From: Tamarix chinensis
Lineage: Eukaryota > Streptophyta > Magnoliopsida > Caryophyllales > Tamaricaceae
Length of the DNA stretch: 64,000 bases
Direction of reading: 5' to 3'
Assembly (NCBI GenBank): GCA_030549775.1
Contig: CM060173.1
Location: forward strand, 41,330,110-41,394,109
Numbering within the stretch: position 1 is the stretch's first letter; every line of letters begins with the position of its first letter. This document shows, one piece after another, positions 46,983 through 59,689 of this stretch. The notes below the pieces were generated by a model that did not search any database, was not told where the DNA came from, and saw only the letters and a list, made by a program, of their open reading frames with translations. A program made the position numbers and the translations under genes.

Positions 46983-48560
46983 CAAACACACAAGGAATGG
47001 TTTATAATCAACATTTCTATAATTAATGTCAAAACCCCAGTTGTTTAATAGCATCAATTTCTATTACTAAATTTTATATTATTGATAAGTAATAAAATGT
47101 TGTTCTCAATAATGAACAAATAAGGAAGGGAGATAATCAATTATGGATTTAGGGTATCTAAAATTATTTAGAATAGATGTATTTATAGATGCTCTAGTAT
47201 GGAACATCATAACAATTCATTTCCTAATTTCCTTCAATTCATATAAATTTAATAAGCACTATATTTATCATCTAACAAATTAATAACCTAGCTTAAGAAC
47301 ACTAGATTCAATTAATGGCCATGTTATGGGAAAAAATTGATATACTACAACCATAATCATACAAACTCAAATCATGCAATTTTAGGAATTGATAGACAAG
47401 ATTATGGATTAACCTTTTGCTACTCTGATGATGATAAGTGATAAGTACATATGTATTTCAACATCACAACTTTGATTAGAGTTTAGAATAATGAGGTGAT
47501 CAATCTAATTTGTGAAAAATCATAATCTATGATACAAAATTATTTAATAATGTTCTTTAATTTAATAATATATCACTTAGAATCATAATTAAAAATTGCA
47601 TTCACAAAAAATAACCTAATTACGTCAATGATTCCTCTTATCCTTTAAAAATTTATGCTGCCATCATTATAATCATAACAAAAGAAAAAATAGATTAAAT
47701 ATTTCATAATTGCTATCAATGATTAATAACACAACATAAAAGAAAAATTCATTAATGCCAGAAAGATAATTATGGACTAAACATAATACACTTGCATTCA
47801 AACTCAAATTAGCCTTTCGTAATTATGAAATGAATGGGAAATAACTTAATAACTTTGAACTAAAGGATACCAAGGGTAAATTCGATCTCAATGGATAATG
47901 ATTAATAAAGTTACAATGATAGAATGTATCTACTATGTAAAGAGAAAATAGAGATTCTAGTTTTTGGAAAAACAAAAAGATTACCCTTTAATGAATGGAA
48001 ACAATATGATATATTAGGGAAAATCCCACATGACTGGTTACAAAATTTTTAAGAAAGAAAATTTGTGTTGGTATAAAAGGGGGTACCATGTTCTTTTTGG
48101 TGAACTTCTTGAAATTTAAAAATTGAGATTCCTAATTTTGATGGAAAAAAATAACCTGGTGTAAACAAATACGGAGATACTGTGTTTCTTCTTCTTTTGC
48201 TTTCTCTTCTTAATACAACATGAAATCTCCTTACATATTTATTCTCCATTTTTGGTCTTTTCTTCAATTGATTAATTTTTTTCTTCTTAATACAACATGA
48301 AATCTCCTTACATATGGGGTATTTGATATATAAGATTTATATGTTATGATTCTATATAAAAATATCATTTATTCCTTACTATTATATAAGAGTTTATATT
48401 TTGTTAGGTTTTTCTCCTTTGAATTTCTTCATTTTTATTTTTTCCTGTTAAATCTATCCAAAAGAGAAAAACCTAACAAAATATAAACTCTTATATAATA
48501 GTAAGGAATAAATGATATTTTTATATAGAATCATAACATATAAATCTCATATATTAAATA
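46983..48560 (-). mobile_element. Element D: 3' LTR, main piece
   Basis: It aligns with 57555-59038 of the 5' LTR, for example TATTGATAAGTAATAAAATG and AATAACCTAGC. A 35-bp stretch is directly duplicated (48205 and 48281), and the LTR start is present as an inverted duplication (48313-48567). Confidence 0.85.
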
Positions 48561-48567
48561 CCCCATA
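48313..48567. repeat. 107-bp near-perfect inverted repeat at the D 3' LTR edge
   Basis: Arms 48313-48420 and 48461-48567 with a roughly 40-bp spacer. Only about four mismatches were seen. The outer ends are TATGGGG and CCCCATA, which belong to the polypurine tract just outside the LTR. Confidence 0.92.
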
Positions 48568-49264
48568 CATTAATTGTTGCTTGTCCTCAAGCAACAACAA
48601 CATATAATGCATAGCAAAAATAAAATCAACAAAATATAATTGAAATAGGCTCTAATGAACAAGAATCGTAAGATTAGGTTTATTCATTAATCAAGGTTAA
48701 AAATGTAGTGGGACTAACAAAATTTCTAACAGTAACAAAAAAGAAATGTTTGAAATTTTTTTGGATCACTTATCTAACATACCAAATCAATATTTGTATT
48801 AAAGTAGCAAACGGTTAAGGAAGGGTAATTAGTATAATTAGCATCTTGTCATTCAAATATAAATTAGGATTAATGAAAATTTAATTTGTAGATCCTCACT
48901 TTTGACATGTGTAAATGCTCACTCTCATGTGTTTAGGGTGAAATGTGTTTACTCTTAAGTTTCTATAAATGATTATGATAGTCCATATGTTTTCCATTAT
49001 TCTAAATTTTACACTATTTAAAGGAACTATAGTATATAAGAATTAGGAGGTCTTAATTTTTTTTTTATAATGGGGTTAAGGTTCTAAGGTGGGGTATAAG
49101 TTTTGGATTGTAGCTAAACTCTATTAACTAGAGGGAGCAAAACTTTTTTTTGGTAATTCTTCCTCTTTTCCTTTCATTCACTTACCCCTTTTAAGCAACA
49201 CAATCCTCTTATAATTTGAACCCCTTTTCTCTTGTTTTTTTTCTAATGTTAAGTAAAATACATG

Positions 49265-49313
<49 letters not shown>

Positions 49314-50429
49314 GGTTTAAATAAGGAAATCATTGCTCTTTTTTAATATTTTGATAATCCATTTATTTTTTCCATAACATCAACACCCCCATGCTTACAT
49401 TTCAACATAGTAGTAACACAATATTCTCCTTCAAAAACTTTTACCCCACTAGCCATAGAGTGGAAAGGGAAATATACATGAATAATAGTTTATAACATTG
49501 GCTAGATCAATTGAATAATTTTTAAGGCTCACAAGGGTTATACAACGTAAAGCAATTTGAAAGGTATCCATTTCTTCCATAACTGAAAAATAAAAGAACG
49601 AAAAACTCTTCTATCATTTCCCAATATCCTAAAGTTCAATGTGGTAATGAAGAGAACTAAGGAGAGATTCTAGTTTCATATATCATTGAAGAATACACAT
49701 ATAAAAAAAACTTTGATAAACAATGTATGAAATAGTTAAGTTTAAATGCCCACAAAACAATGTCTACCAATTCTAAATGTCATTTCATCCCAATATCAAT
49801 CAATGCATGGGTTGATGACTAGTCATTCTAACTATATTTCTTTTACCACTACCGAAATCTTAATTTCTATTTTTAAGGTTTGCTAGATGGTGATCAAATT
49901 GGTTCATGAAAAATTTGTAAAAGTATTTGTAAAAAGATTTAGTCCCTTTACAATTGTTGTCCAATGAATAAATAAACTTTCTCTATCACTTCTTATTTAC
50001 AAAAGCATTTTTGTATAGGAAAAAGGTACATAGCAGTAATTTTCATCAAACTAAACACAAAAAAACCACAAAAATAGAAAATAATTCTAATAAACTAAAA
50101 CCAAAACACACTAAACATACCAAAAATTGCATTACCCCTTACTGGGATTGTGCATTATGCTTAATGAACTAATCTAAAAAGTAGGGAAAAAAATGAGAAG
50201 CAATTTATTGAGGTGGAAGATGTGGGGGATCCTTAGTCCTAAGATGAAACTCATGAAGAGTTTTCATCATCTCCATCAATTGATCTTTGTTTATCTTAAT
50301 GTTATTCATTTGACAGAATGTCTTGTGAGTTAACTAGAGTTTGGAAAAGGAGATGCCAATTAAGGATAAAACAAGAAGAACTAGCATGTGAATGGTGATG
50401 AGGAGGGGAATGAGTTGTTGAACAGGGTT
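48568..50429 (-). other. Athila 3' noncoding region of element D
   Basis: No coding domain was found. The minus-strand stretch CTTGAGGACAAGCAACAA just inside the LTR (about 48580-48597) is typical of the end of Athila interiors. A TA dinucleotide run of about 39 bp occupies 49272-49310. Confidence 0.7.
49272..49310. repeat. (TA)n microsatellite
   Basis: About nineteen TA dinucleotides, perfect by eye. Confidence 0.95.
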
Positions 50430-51405
50430 AAGGTTGTTACATGCTAATAGGAGTATAATCAACACCGTCATTCGAGGGTTTCCAAGTATTGTGATCTAAA
50501 GGATTTGTCTTATCAATATTTAGTAATACAAAATGTGTATGAACTTGGTAGTGAAGATGCCATGCATCATTTCTATGCCCAATAAATTGTGCTAAATGAC
50601 AGTTTTCAATTGATGTGCACACCTAAAGCCCAGGTTGATGCAAATAGTGGCAATCAAACTACCTATGCCAATGTTTCCTTGTTTAGAATTGCTTGCCCTC
50701 CTAAATTGCTTAGCTAGGAAGTAAGCTATGTCTATTTTTGTTCTATCTAACATGTAATCGATAAAAAAAAATGGCCAGTGATCCTAACTACACCTGTACT
50801 ATCCTCTCTTCCAAAAACTATAAAAGCTAGAAGGTATTATAATATGGAAAACTAGATTGTAAAATCTCAAAAATTAGCATATGAAGTTCTGAAGGTGGTA
50901 GAGGTAAGAATGTTCGAAGTGTCGCTAGTCCTAGAGAAGAAATGGTCCACATTAAAGTATAGGGGTATGATACGAAAATATATATGAGGAAATAAAAAAA
51001 TTGTTTGATAGCTCATACAACATGATTTGGCAATTAAAAGTAAACAAGAGAAAAGAAACAACATCACCTTCTTGTGGAGAAGTGTGGGTGTGTAATTCAA
51101 AGGTGTTAATAAATTCTAGAGTTAATTTTTTATATGTATGGCTAGTGTAATAGAAAAAGTCATGCATACCAAAATTTCTTTGCAATTTTGTAACTTGGTT
51201 ATGAACAACTAAAGTATGAAGGCATCCATGATCCAGGTAACATGTGCCTATGAGTCACCTATGAGATAAATAATCATACATTTGTTGTTGCTCAATTGTA
51301 GAAGAAACAAATATTTGTGGATTTCTTTTGTTTCCTTGGATCAAAAGTGATTTACACTTCCTAGAATATTCATCTTCATATCTCTACTTCTTTCTAGGAG
51401 CTATT
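50430..51405 (-). pseudogene. Element D: decayed env-position ORF of Athila
   Basis: Minus strand, between integrase and the 3' LTR, where Athila elements carry an extra ORF often called env-like. Visible stretches are a start-like APRKK followed by RYEDEY (about 51395), then SHTYKKLTLEFINTFEL (about 51130), a block typical of this Athila ORF family, then a hydrophobic SFLLFTFNCQIMLYE segment (about 51045). Stops interrupt it. The protein's role is unknown in plants; membrane function was proposed for the family and cannot be judged here. Confidence 0.65.
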
Positions 51406-51989
51406 TTGAAAAAAAAAAAAACAACCAGCTCTAATCAAACAATACAAACACAAGATATAGTGGTAAGGTACTTAAAACGACATGAATCAACTCCCATTTG
51501 AATTGGTTTAAGAATATATGGGAGGGATTATCTTTATTTGTGCACCAAAACATACATTCATTTATATAAATTTGAATATAACCACATGGGAAGGTGGTAG
51601 TATGAATTAATCTCACAATTGAAGCACAATTTCCAAAGAATATAATTGCATAAGTATATGTAATAGTAATTGGAACTTGGCATAAGAAAGTGCACTTACT
51701 CATAACTTGAAACAAAATTGTTGTACAAAAAATAATTAGAATATGCTTCAAATATTGAAGGAGAGAAGAACCCTGAACCAATAGAGTGTAGTTTACACAA
51801 AAATTAACACTAGTGAAGTTAAGGCCTTTCAAATAAAATGTCATTTTTTAAAGTAGAACATCAAATAAAAGTACTGAGCAATAACACTTAGGATATATCC
51901 TAAGTTTACTACTCTTAATACTATTTTCATGCATATGTAGGAGTAGTAAGATATACTAATTCCATGTTTTTTGACAGGACATACCTCAA

Positions 51990-53000
51990 TAAAGGTGTGA
52001 GATAGTGGCCATTAACTTTCTACACCTTTTCCATTTTTTCACTCTTGATTTCAACTATAGAATGAGGAAACACATTATTAACAATAAATGGGCCAATCCA
52101 TCATGACCTTAATTTTCTTGGGAAACGTTTCAGATGAGAATAATACAATAATACATTATCATGGCTTGCCTTTTTTCAATACTTATATATCAATATAGTT
52201 TCAAAAGCTTTATTTTGTAATTCCTAAAGTTCTTATAATTGAAATTTTCTATGTTTTTCAATTTCATCGGACTACATGTTAAATGCCTTTTAATTTTAAA
52301 ATGCCATATGTTCTAATTAAACTAGAAGGTGACAAGGCTTACTATAAAATAACCGATATGGTGACTTACCAGTTTGGGTCTTAAAAGCTATGCGATATGC
52401 CCAAAGAGCATCATTAAGATGTAAATTCCAATATCTCCTTATTGGTTACACCATCTTTTCATCGATTGATATTATTTTATGATTTGATATTATAGTTTGA
52501 CTATTCATTTGTGGATGATAAGTTTTGGATATTTGATGTGTAACATGATACTTTCTTAGTAATGCATGCATCATTTTGGTGCAAAATTCAGAACCCTTGT
52601 TATTGATTATAACTTTTGGTAAACCAAACCTTGTAAAAATGTTACTTTAAGGAAAATTCACAACAACTTTAGCATCATCAGTTAGGGTTGTTGTTGCATC
52701 CACCCATTTTGATAAATAATCTAAAGCAACAAGAATGTATTTGAAACCAAAATAAGAGAAAAAGGGACCTATGAAATCCATAACCCACACATCAAAAGTT
52801 TCACATGCAATAATGGGGTTTTGTGGCATTTCATTTCTAGGACCTAATCCTTCGGTGTTTTAACATTTTTCACATGTTTTCTAAATTCATAAGCATCCTT
52901 AAAAAAGGCGAGCCAATAAAATCCACATTCCAAAATTGTATACGTTTTTGTGTTGGACCAAAATAACCCCTATAAGCATAGTTATGGAAAAATGTTAAGA
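51990..53000 (-). pseudogene. Element D: Athila integrase region
   Basis: Minus strand. The core has [15 protein letters not shown] with the first catalytic Asp, then [15 protein letters not shown] and TDDAKVVV (52829-52647). The C-terminal end reads LFSSETFPRKLRS, GPFIVNNVFPHSIVEI and VNGHYL (about 52140-51995), the usual Athila pol ending. Stops and frameshifts are scattered through it. Confidence 0.9.
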
Positions 53001-53249
53001 TGGAATGAATCTTATTATTGGGAATACATCTTCTAATAGTTTAGTAAATACATTGCATCAACAATTGAGGATCATGCAACAAAAATATTTTTCTTAACAC
53101 TTCATTTTAACCTTTCGTGCCTTTGTAAAATATGAAGGAAATACATTTGTAATAAAAAAAATTACCATCACATCATACCATGGTATTTCATTTGCAGCTA
53201 TATGATGTTTTGTATTTGCTAATGATTAATTGACATGTGATTTCACTTC

Positions 53250-53650
53250 AGATTCCTTGATCAACATACTTAGATGATCTAATACTCCATTTTTTATTCC
53301 TTTCCTGTCCTTAATGCGAATATTGAACCCTTAAAGCAAGAGTATCCATCTAATTAACCTTGATTTTGCTTCAATATTTTCTATTTTATACTACAAGGCT
53401 ACATAGTTAGAGTAAATAATAATATCAGTTTCTATAAGATAAAAATGAAATTTTTCTAAAATAAAGAAAATGGAAAGAATTCCTTCTAAGTGGTTGTTTA
53501 ATTAAGCTGAGCCTCATTCAAAGTGTGTGAAGTGTAGTATAAAACATGTGAAGTTTTCCGAATTCTTTAACCTAAAACTACACCAACAACATGGTTAGAT
53601 GCACCACATATTATTTAAAAAGTGAAATTCTAATCAAGTGATTAAAGTAT
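53250..53650 (-). pseudogene. Element D: RNase H region
   Basis: Minus strand: GASNHVVGVVLG, then SHVLYYTLHTLNEAQLN (about 53600-53500), matching the Athila RNase H start. The first catalytic Asp is replaced by Gly-Ala context (DAS to GAS), and stops follow. Confidence 0.8.
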
Positions 53651-53899
53651 GGGTGCCTTAATTAATTTATCTTTTAAATTTCCAAATGCTTTCTTACATG
53701 CATCATTAGAGTTAAATTTATATTCTTTATGACAAATCTATCACAATTGTTGATTTATCTTATATAAATATTCAATAAATCTACTATAAAATCAAGAATG
53801 ACCTAGAAACAAGAGCACTTCTTTAACATTAGAGGGGTAAGGTAAAGAAGAAATAAGGTTAATCTTTACTTTTTCTACTTTAATTCCTTTAGAAGAAAT

Positions 53900-54931
53900 G
53901 ATTTTTCGTAAGACCATCCCTTAGTGAACAATAAACTGGAAGTTTTCAAAGATGAGCCCAAGATTAGTTCCAAGATATCTTTTTGAGATGAGAGTTAAAT
54001 TATCTAGGCATTAGTCAAAATTATCGCTGTATATACTTAATTCATTCATAAATACATTGATAATTTTATCCAAATATTCTGAGACAATGCTTACCATGCA
54101 TCTTTGAAATTTGGTAGGGACATTACATTGCCTAAATGGCATAGGAAGATAGGCAAAGGTACCCTAAGGAGATGTGAATGTTGTATTATCTTGATATTTT
54201 AGTGCTATAAGGACCTGCACATATCAAGAATATCCATCTAATATGTAGAAATATGCATGAATATTTGGAGATCCTTCCTAACATGTTATCCATAAATGGT
54301 AAAGGGAAATGATCCTTCCTAGTCATGGAATTTACCTTCGTATAATGCATAGATATCCTCCATCCATTTTGAACCCTAGTAGGAGCCACCTCTCCCTTGT
54401 AATTTTCCATATAATGATTCCTATTTTCTTGGGCACTACATAGAGAGGACTAACCCACCTACTATCAGATATTCGATAAATTTCCCCTACATATAACAAC
54501 TTTAACACCTCTTTCTATACTACATCCATGATAATCATATTTAATTTATGTTGTACATGTTTACTAGGCTTAAAATCATCCTCCATTAAAATCTAATGCA
54601 TAAACACTAAAGGATGAATACCCTTAATATTAGCAACCATCCATCCCAAAGTGATTTTATACTTCTTCAAAATATTAAGAAGTTTTTCTTCTTGCTTGGT
54701 AGTTAGGTCACTAGATATGATGATATGAAGGGTATCCTTATATCCCAAAACTGTGTACTTAAGATTTATAAGTAAAGGTTTTGATTCCACTTCTGATGCT
54801 TGCTCTACCAAAGGTAACCGTCTATCTAATTTTAATGGTCGATCCACAAATCTTCCAATTCTACAAGGGAATGCTCCTAAAGTAGTCATCATTTCCTTGA
54901 GTTCCTCATTTACTTCAAATTTCTCATTCAA
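53900..54931 (-). pseudogene. Element D: reverse transcriptase region
   Basis: Minus strand. The upstream linker is open from 54931 to 54593 (LPLVEQASEVESKPLLINLKY, then IISSDLTTKQEEKLLNILKK and GIHPLVFMH), as in Athila pol just before the RT. The RT fingers are at 54400-54190 (GWRISMHYTKVNSMTRKDHFP, then LPFMDNMLGRI). The catalytic region (about 54100-53950) is badly decayed. This is the longest open stretch of the element. Confidence 0.9.
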
Positions 54932-55149
54932 CTCTCCATGAATTTAATTAACATCACCTCTAAGGGATCATCAAAGGATAACTCATAAAACTTCCTAGTC
55001 AAATCTTCAATGATATCTACTAGAGAAATCAATTCACAATCTATAAGATATCACATGAAGTTATATATGTTATGCCTAATAACTTCACCATGAAACATCA
55101 TGGTTAAAACTCCATCATGTACATCAATTTTTTTTTTATTTTTTTAGAA

Positions 55150-55650
55150 ATGGTTTACCAAATAATATAGGAGATGAGTTAGCTAAAATAGTGTTCTACA
55201 CATCGAACACATAAAAATAAAAAAGAAATACTAACCCATCCACTTGCACCGATACATCATCAATTATTCCTTTAGAGTTTGTATTAGATCTATTAGCTAA
55301 CTGAATAATAACTATAGTTTCCTTTATAGTCCTTAGACTAAGATAGTTAAAAGCATCACATTAATTGAAGCACCTAAGTCAAGCATACATTTTTCACACA
55401 ATGTGTTTCCAATATTGTAAGGAATAGTAAAAATACATGGATCCTTGATTTTTAGTAGGAGTTTTCTTTGTAAAATTGCTAAAAAATTTTCACCCACACT
55501 TACTTTCTCATCCCCCTTCAATTTCCTTTTGTTAGTACAAAAATCCTTATGTAATTTTACATACCTTGAATCTTTTTTAATTGCATCAATTAGAGGGATG
55601 TTTACCTTAACTTTTCTAAAAAGGTTAAATATCTCCCTGCCATGATTTTA
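55150..55650 (-). pseudogene. Element D: aspartic protease region
   Basis: Minus strand frame 55521-55333. KDPCIFTIPYNIGNTLCEK is followed by LDLGASINVM, the Athila protease with its DLGAS catalytic box intact. Upstream the frame (VSVGENFLAILQRKL) continues the usual pre-protease segment. Confidence 0.85.
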
Positions 55651-56599
55651 AGTATTGTTTCTTGTTAACTTGATAGAAAAGGGAAAAATGTTTTGAATAG
55701 GAATAGGAGAATCATTTTTATTTACTTGTCAAAGATTTCCAATATCATGTTTCACAACAACTATCTCATCCTCTTTTTTACTTGTTTCTATATCCTCACT
55801 TAGTTGTCTTGAACCTATCAATTGTTTACCACTCTAAGTTGTGATTGCATTAGCATTCTATGTAGGGTTCCTTTCCATTTAACTAGGGAATTTTGAGGAC
55901 CTTTTTGTTTGTAATTTTCCTAGAGAGTCTACCAATTGAATCAATTGATTCTCCATATTCTTGAAACCATTTCGTGTTTCTTGTTGAAATTGTAATGTGT
56001 TAGTAGCCAAAGATTTCACCAAGTTTTCCAAAGGCATTCCTCCTAATTGTTATTGATTTTTAGGGGTAGGTAATGAATGAAATGGTGTTCTTGGTTGATT
56101 TGGTGGAATTCGAAACAATCCAAGGGGTGAGTTTGGACCTTTTCAATTTTGGTAAGATGGTGGCCTAATATATGAAGTACCGCTTTATTGATTATTCTCA
56201 TACCTTAGGTTAGGATGATCCTTCCAACTTGGATTGTATATTAGAGAATAAAGATCATGGCTCCTTGGTCCTTGTAATCCTCCAATGGCATTCACTTTTT
56301 GTTCTTCCTGCAAGGTAGGACTCATATAAAAAAGATGATTGGTAAAAGAACAAATTCCACATACTTTCGTAGGAATTTTATCAACAATAACTTTTTCCAC
56401 TAGAGATATTAGGTTTGATACTTGTGCTTTCAGTTCAGAATTACTATCCTATTTCCTCTATTGAGACATAAATGTAGTTCTATTGCTATTATATTGATTG
56501 TTAGATGCCTTACTAGCAATCAATCTTTGAGCTTTATTAAGAATTTTGTCAATCAATGCACTCCCAATAGAAACATCTATCATGTTTCAATCAATAGGA

Positions 56600-57060
56600 G
56601 ATAATCCTTCATAAAAGTATTATATCAACAAGTGCTCAATAATTTGGTGATTGGGGCCATTACAACATAAATTCTTAAAACATTCCTAATACACATGAAA
56701 TGACTCCCCTCTATCTTGCCTAATACGACAAATTTCTTTCCTTATGTTAGTCACTCTAGATTAGGGAAAGTCCATTTTAAGAAAAATATTTTACATATCT
56801 CCCCAAGTGTCCTTAGATGCCATAGGTAAGTCACACAACCATTCTTTGGCTGCATCAGCTAAAGTAAAAGGAAAAGCTTTAAGTTTAAGATGCTCTACAT
56901 TTACTTCAAGTGGTTTCATACTAGAACAAGCAATATTGAACTCCATGAGAAACTTGTTGGGATCGATGAAGCATCCTCTACCTAGTGAGTTGTTGTCCCT
57001 AAATCTTGTAAAAATTTGTAAAGAATACATTAAACTATATTTGATATCACAAGTATCATG
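56600..57060 (-). pseudogene. Element D: gag remnant
   Basis: Minus strand. The frame at 57030-56791 contains EHLKLKAFPFTLADAAKEWL followed by DLP and TWGDM, the conserved Athila gag segment. Further gag-like sequence (HYLSIEGLSPI-type) continues towards 56600 with stops. Confidence 0.85.
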
Positions 57061-57446
57061 TTCTCCAAGATAATTAATACATAAAACGTTAGGGTTGAAA
57101 AATTAACCATCTAGCTCCTTGAGAATTCATTAATCTAACATATGTGGATCGATGTGACAAGGCAAAATGCACAAATCCTATATATGATCTTCTTTCAAAT
57201 CATTGGAACTTCCTTCCAAAAGGTAATGGAATATGATAAACATATTCCAATCTCCTTCTTGTTTGATTCACAATAGGAAAATAAGAATTTAAGTTGATTG
57301 GTGTGATGATTTGTTCTCTATGATAAACCGTAAACAACCTCAAATGCAAGTAACTAAGGATAACATAAAATTGGAGAAGATAATTAAACTTGAAGATATT
57401 ATTAAAAACACATTGAAAATATAATTAAAGATTATAATCATTATTC

Positions 57447-57466
57447 CATGGCAACTATGCCAAAAA
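57447..57466 (-). promoter_or_regulatory. Element D primer-binding site (Asp-tRNA type)
   Basis: TTTTTGGCATAGTTGCCATGG on the minus strand resembles the Athila primer region TTTGGCGCCGTTGCCGGGG. The differences are mainly at CpG or C positions, as deamination would produce. Confidence 0.8.
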
Positions 57467-57471
57467 TTAGA

Positions 57472-59038
57472 TGCATTATCATACATATAAAAAATTTAAT
57501 AACTAAATCCTAATCCCAAATATGTTGTAAGCGGTTAGTAAGAGTCAAACCTAGAAGGAATGGTTGATAATTAGGAATTCCATGATTAATGTCAAAACCA
57601 CAATTATTTAACAACAACAATTTTCATAGCTGAATTCTATACTATTGATAAGTAATAAAATGTTCTAATTAATAATCAACGAATAAGGATGAAAGATAAT
57701 CAATTATATATTTAGGATATCGAATAACTATCTTAGAAGAGTTGTATTCTAATTTCTCTAATGTTGATCTATGGAAACTCATAACAGTCCATTTCCTAGC
57801 TTTCCTTTAATTCAAATAAATTGAATAAACTCTCACTTTATCATCTAACAAATTAATAACCTAGTATAAGAACACTAGATTTAATTCTTCTAATCATTTG
57901 GAACATAAAGTGATCAACTACAACCATAATCACACAACCTCCAATCATGTAATTTTATGAATTAATAGACAAAAGTATTAATTAACCTTTTGCTAATCCA
58001 GTTATGATAATTATCAAGTATGTACTAATTATATAATCCTAACTTTTATTAGAGTTTAAACTAATAAGGTTATCAATCTAATTAGTATAAAATCATAATT
58101 AATGATACAAAATTGTTCAATTTTATCTACTAATTCAATTAGATATTACATAGAATCATAATTCAAAATTCCATTTCATATCTAAAACAATAATTTTGTC
58201 ATTGATTTCTCCTATCCTTTACAAATTTATTCTACCATATACATAATCATCACAACAAAAAAATATGATTCGGTACTTCATAATTACTATCAATGATTAA
58301 CAACACAACATTAAAGAAAAATTTATAAATGTAAAAATATTATTGATAGAGTAAAGAGAATATATTTACATTCAAACTCAAATAAGCCTTTCATATTTGT
58401 GAAATGAATGGGAAAGAACTTATAAACTTTGAATTGTAGCATACAAAGAGTACATTGGATCTCAATGAATAATGAACAATTAAATTGTAGTGATAAAATA
58501 TATCTATTATATAGAGAGAAATAGAGATTCTTGTTTTTAGAAAAACCAAAAGACAACCCTCTAATAAATGGAAACATGAAGATATATTAGGGAGAGTCCT
58601 ATACTAGTGGTTAAAATTTTTAAAGAAACATGTTTCGTGTTGTTATTATATGGGGTTACCATGCGCTTTTTCCTAGACTCACTAAAATTTAAAAAATTGA
58701 GATTCCTAAATCTAATATAAAAATGCCCTTGGTGTAAATAAATACAAAGGTACCATGTTTCTTCTTTATTTACTTTCTCTTCTTGAAACATTAGTAGGAG
58801 ATCTTCATGGATGTTTATTCTCTATTTTTGGTCTTTTCTTCCATTGATTCCTTATTTTCTTGATGTTTTCCTTTTTTTCCTTTTCCCTTCAATTTATCCT
58901 TTAAATTTCTTCATTTTTATTTTTTCCTACAGAATCTATGCAGAAGAGAAAAACTGGAAGAAAATAAAATCTTGCAAATATAATGGCGAATAAATGATAT
59001 TTTTATATTGAATAATAATATATAAATCTCATATATCA
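57472..59038 (-). mobile_element. Element D: 5' LTR
   Basis: About 1.57 kb. The minus-strand start is TGATATATGAGATTTATAT (59038) and the end is near TGCATC (57472), followed by the primer site. It lacks the inverted duplication found in the 3' LTR. Confidence 0.85.
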
Positions 59039-59043
59039 ATAGG

Positions 59044-59287
59044 TTTGAGAGCTATTTTTCTAAGACTTTTCAATTGCCTTGTTGGACCAACTGATTGGTT
59101 ATGTGAACAATCACTCGGTTTCGGATTTTTGATATACCATTGTGAGATTAGTTGATCAATTTAATAAACTAGTTGACTAGTTTCTTTGTTGCCATAGTGG
59201 TCTAGTCTCTACTTAGACCTATCGACTAGTTTGGTCTAACCAACTGATTGGTTTCCTAAGAAATATCAATCAATGGCACAAACTAAT
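59044..59287 (+). mobile_element. Repeat F, copy 2, right piece
   Basis: It continues F after D. GCTATTTTTCTAAGACTTTTC, then TTGTTGGACCAACTGATTGG, parallel copy 1 at about 38160-38200. It ends at GGCACAAACTAAT, where LTR G starts; copy 1 continues GGCACCAACTAATCAACTGG. Confidence 0.75.
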
Positions 59288-59689
59288 TGAAATACCCCAA
59301 AACCCTAATTTCCAAAATTATGGCCAGATGAGGAATTAGTAGGGAATTAAACATATAAAATTACTTACTTAAAATGTAGGGAATTAAGTAAGGTAAATTA
59401 AGAGGAAAATAATAAAGAATTTAATTGGAAGAAAATTTAGGTATTTTCCTAATTAGTATGGAAGTTAAGGAAATTTTTCTAAAATAGTCTAACTAAGTAA
59501 AAAGGGGATTTATTTAATATCTTATAAATATTAATACTCTAAATAACCCACAAATATTCTGAATAATTTTTAAAAAAAATCCAAAACCTTAAATAAAATA
59601 TTTATCTCTTTTCTTTCCCCTCATTTTCCTTTATTCCTTTCTTTTTCTTTTATCCCCTCGTCGGTTGGGCCTCTCCCTGTGGCCCAGCC

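Larger units (their letters stand above)
41037..59038 (-). mobile_element. Element D: Athila-like gypsy retrotransposon with nested LTRs
   Basis: Minus strand order: 5' LTR (59038-57472), Asp-tRNA-type primer site, gag, protease, RT, RNase H, integrase, extra env-position ORF, long 3' noncoding part, and 3' LTR (48560-46983 plus 41157-41037). The flanks GTAGG (41032-41036) and ATAGG (59039-59043) are a target duplication with one transition. Joining the flanks restores repeat F. Removing nested LTR E leaves about 12.2 kb, normal for Athila elements. All frames are broken. Confidence 0.88.

Noticed and set aside
51431..51844. 137-codon hydrophobic minus-strand frame
   Set aside because: It lies between integrase and the env-position ORF of the Athila element. 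Composition follows the AT-rich sequence (Phe/Ile/Leu/Tyr) and no relation to the Athila ORF could be seen; a genuine upstream extension is possible but unsupported.
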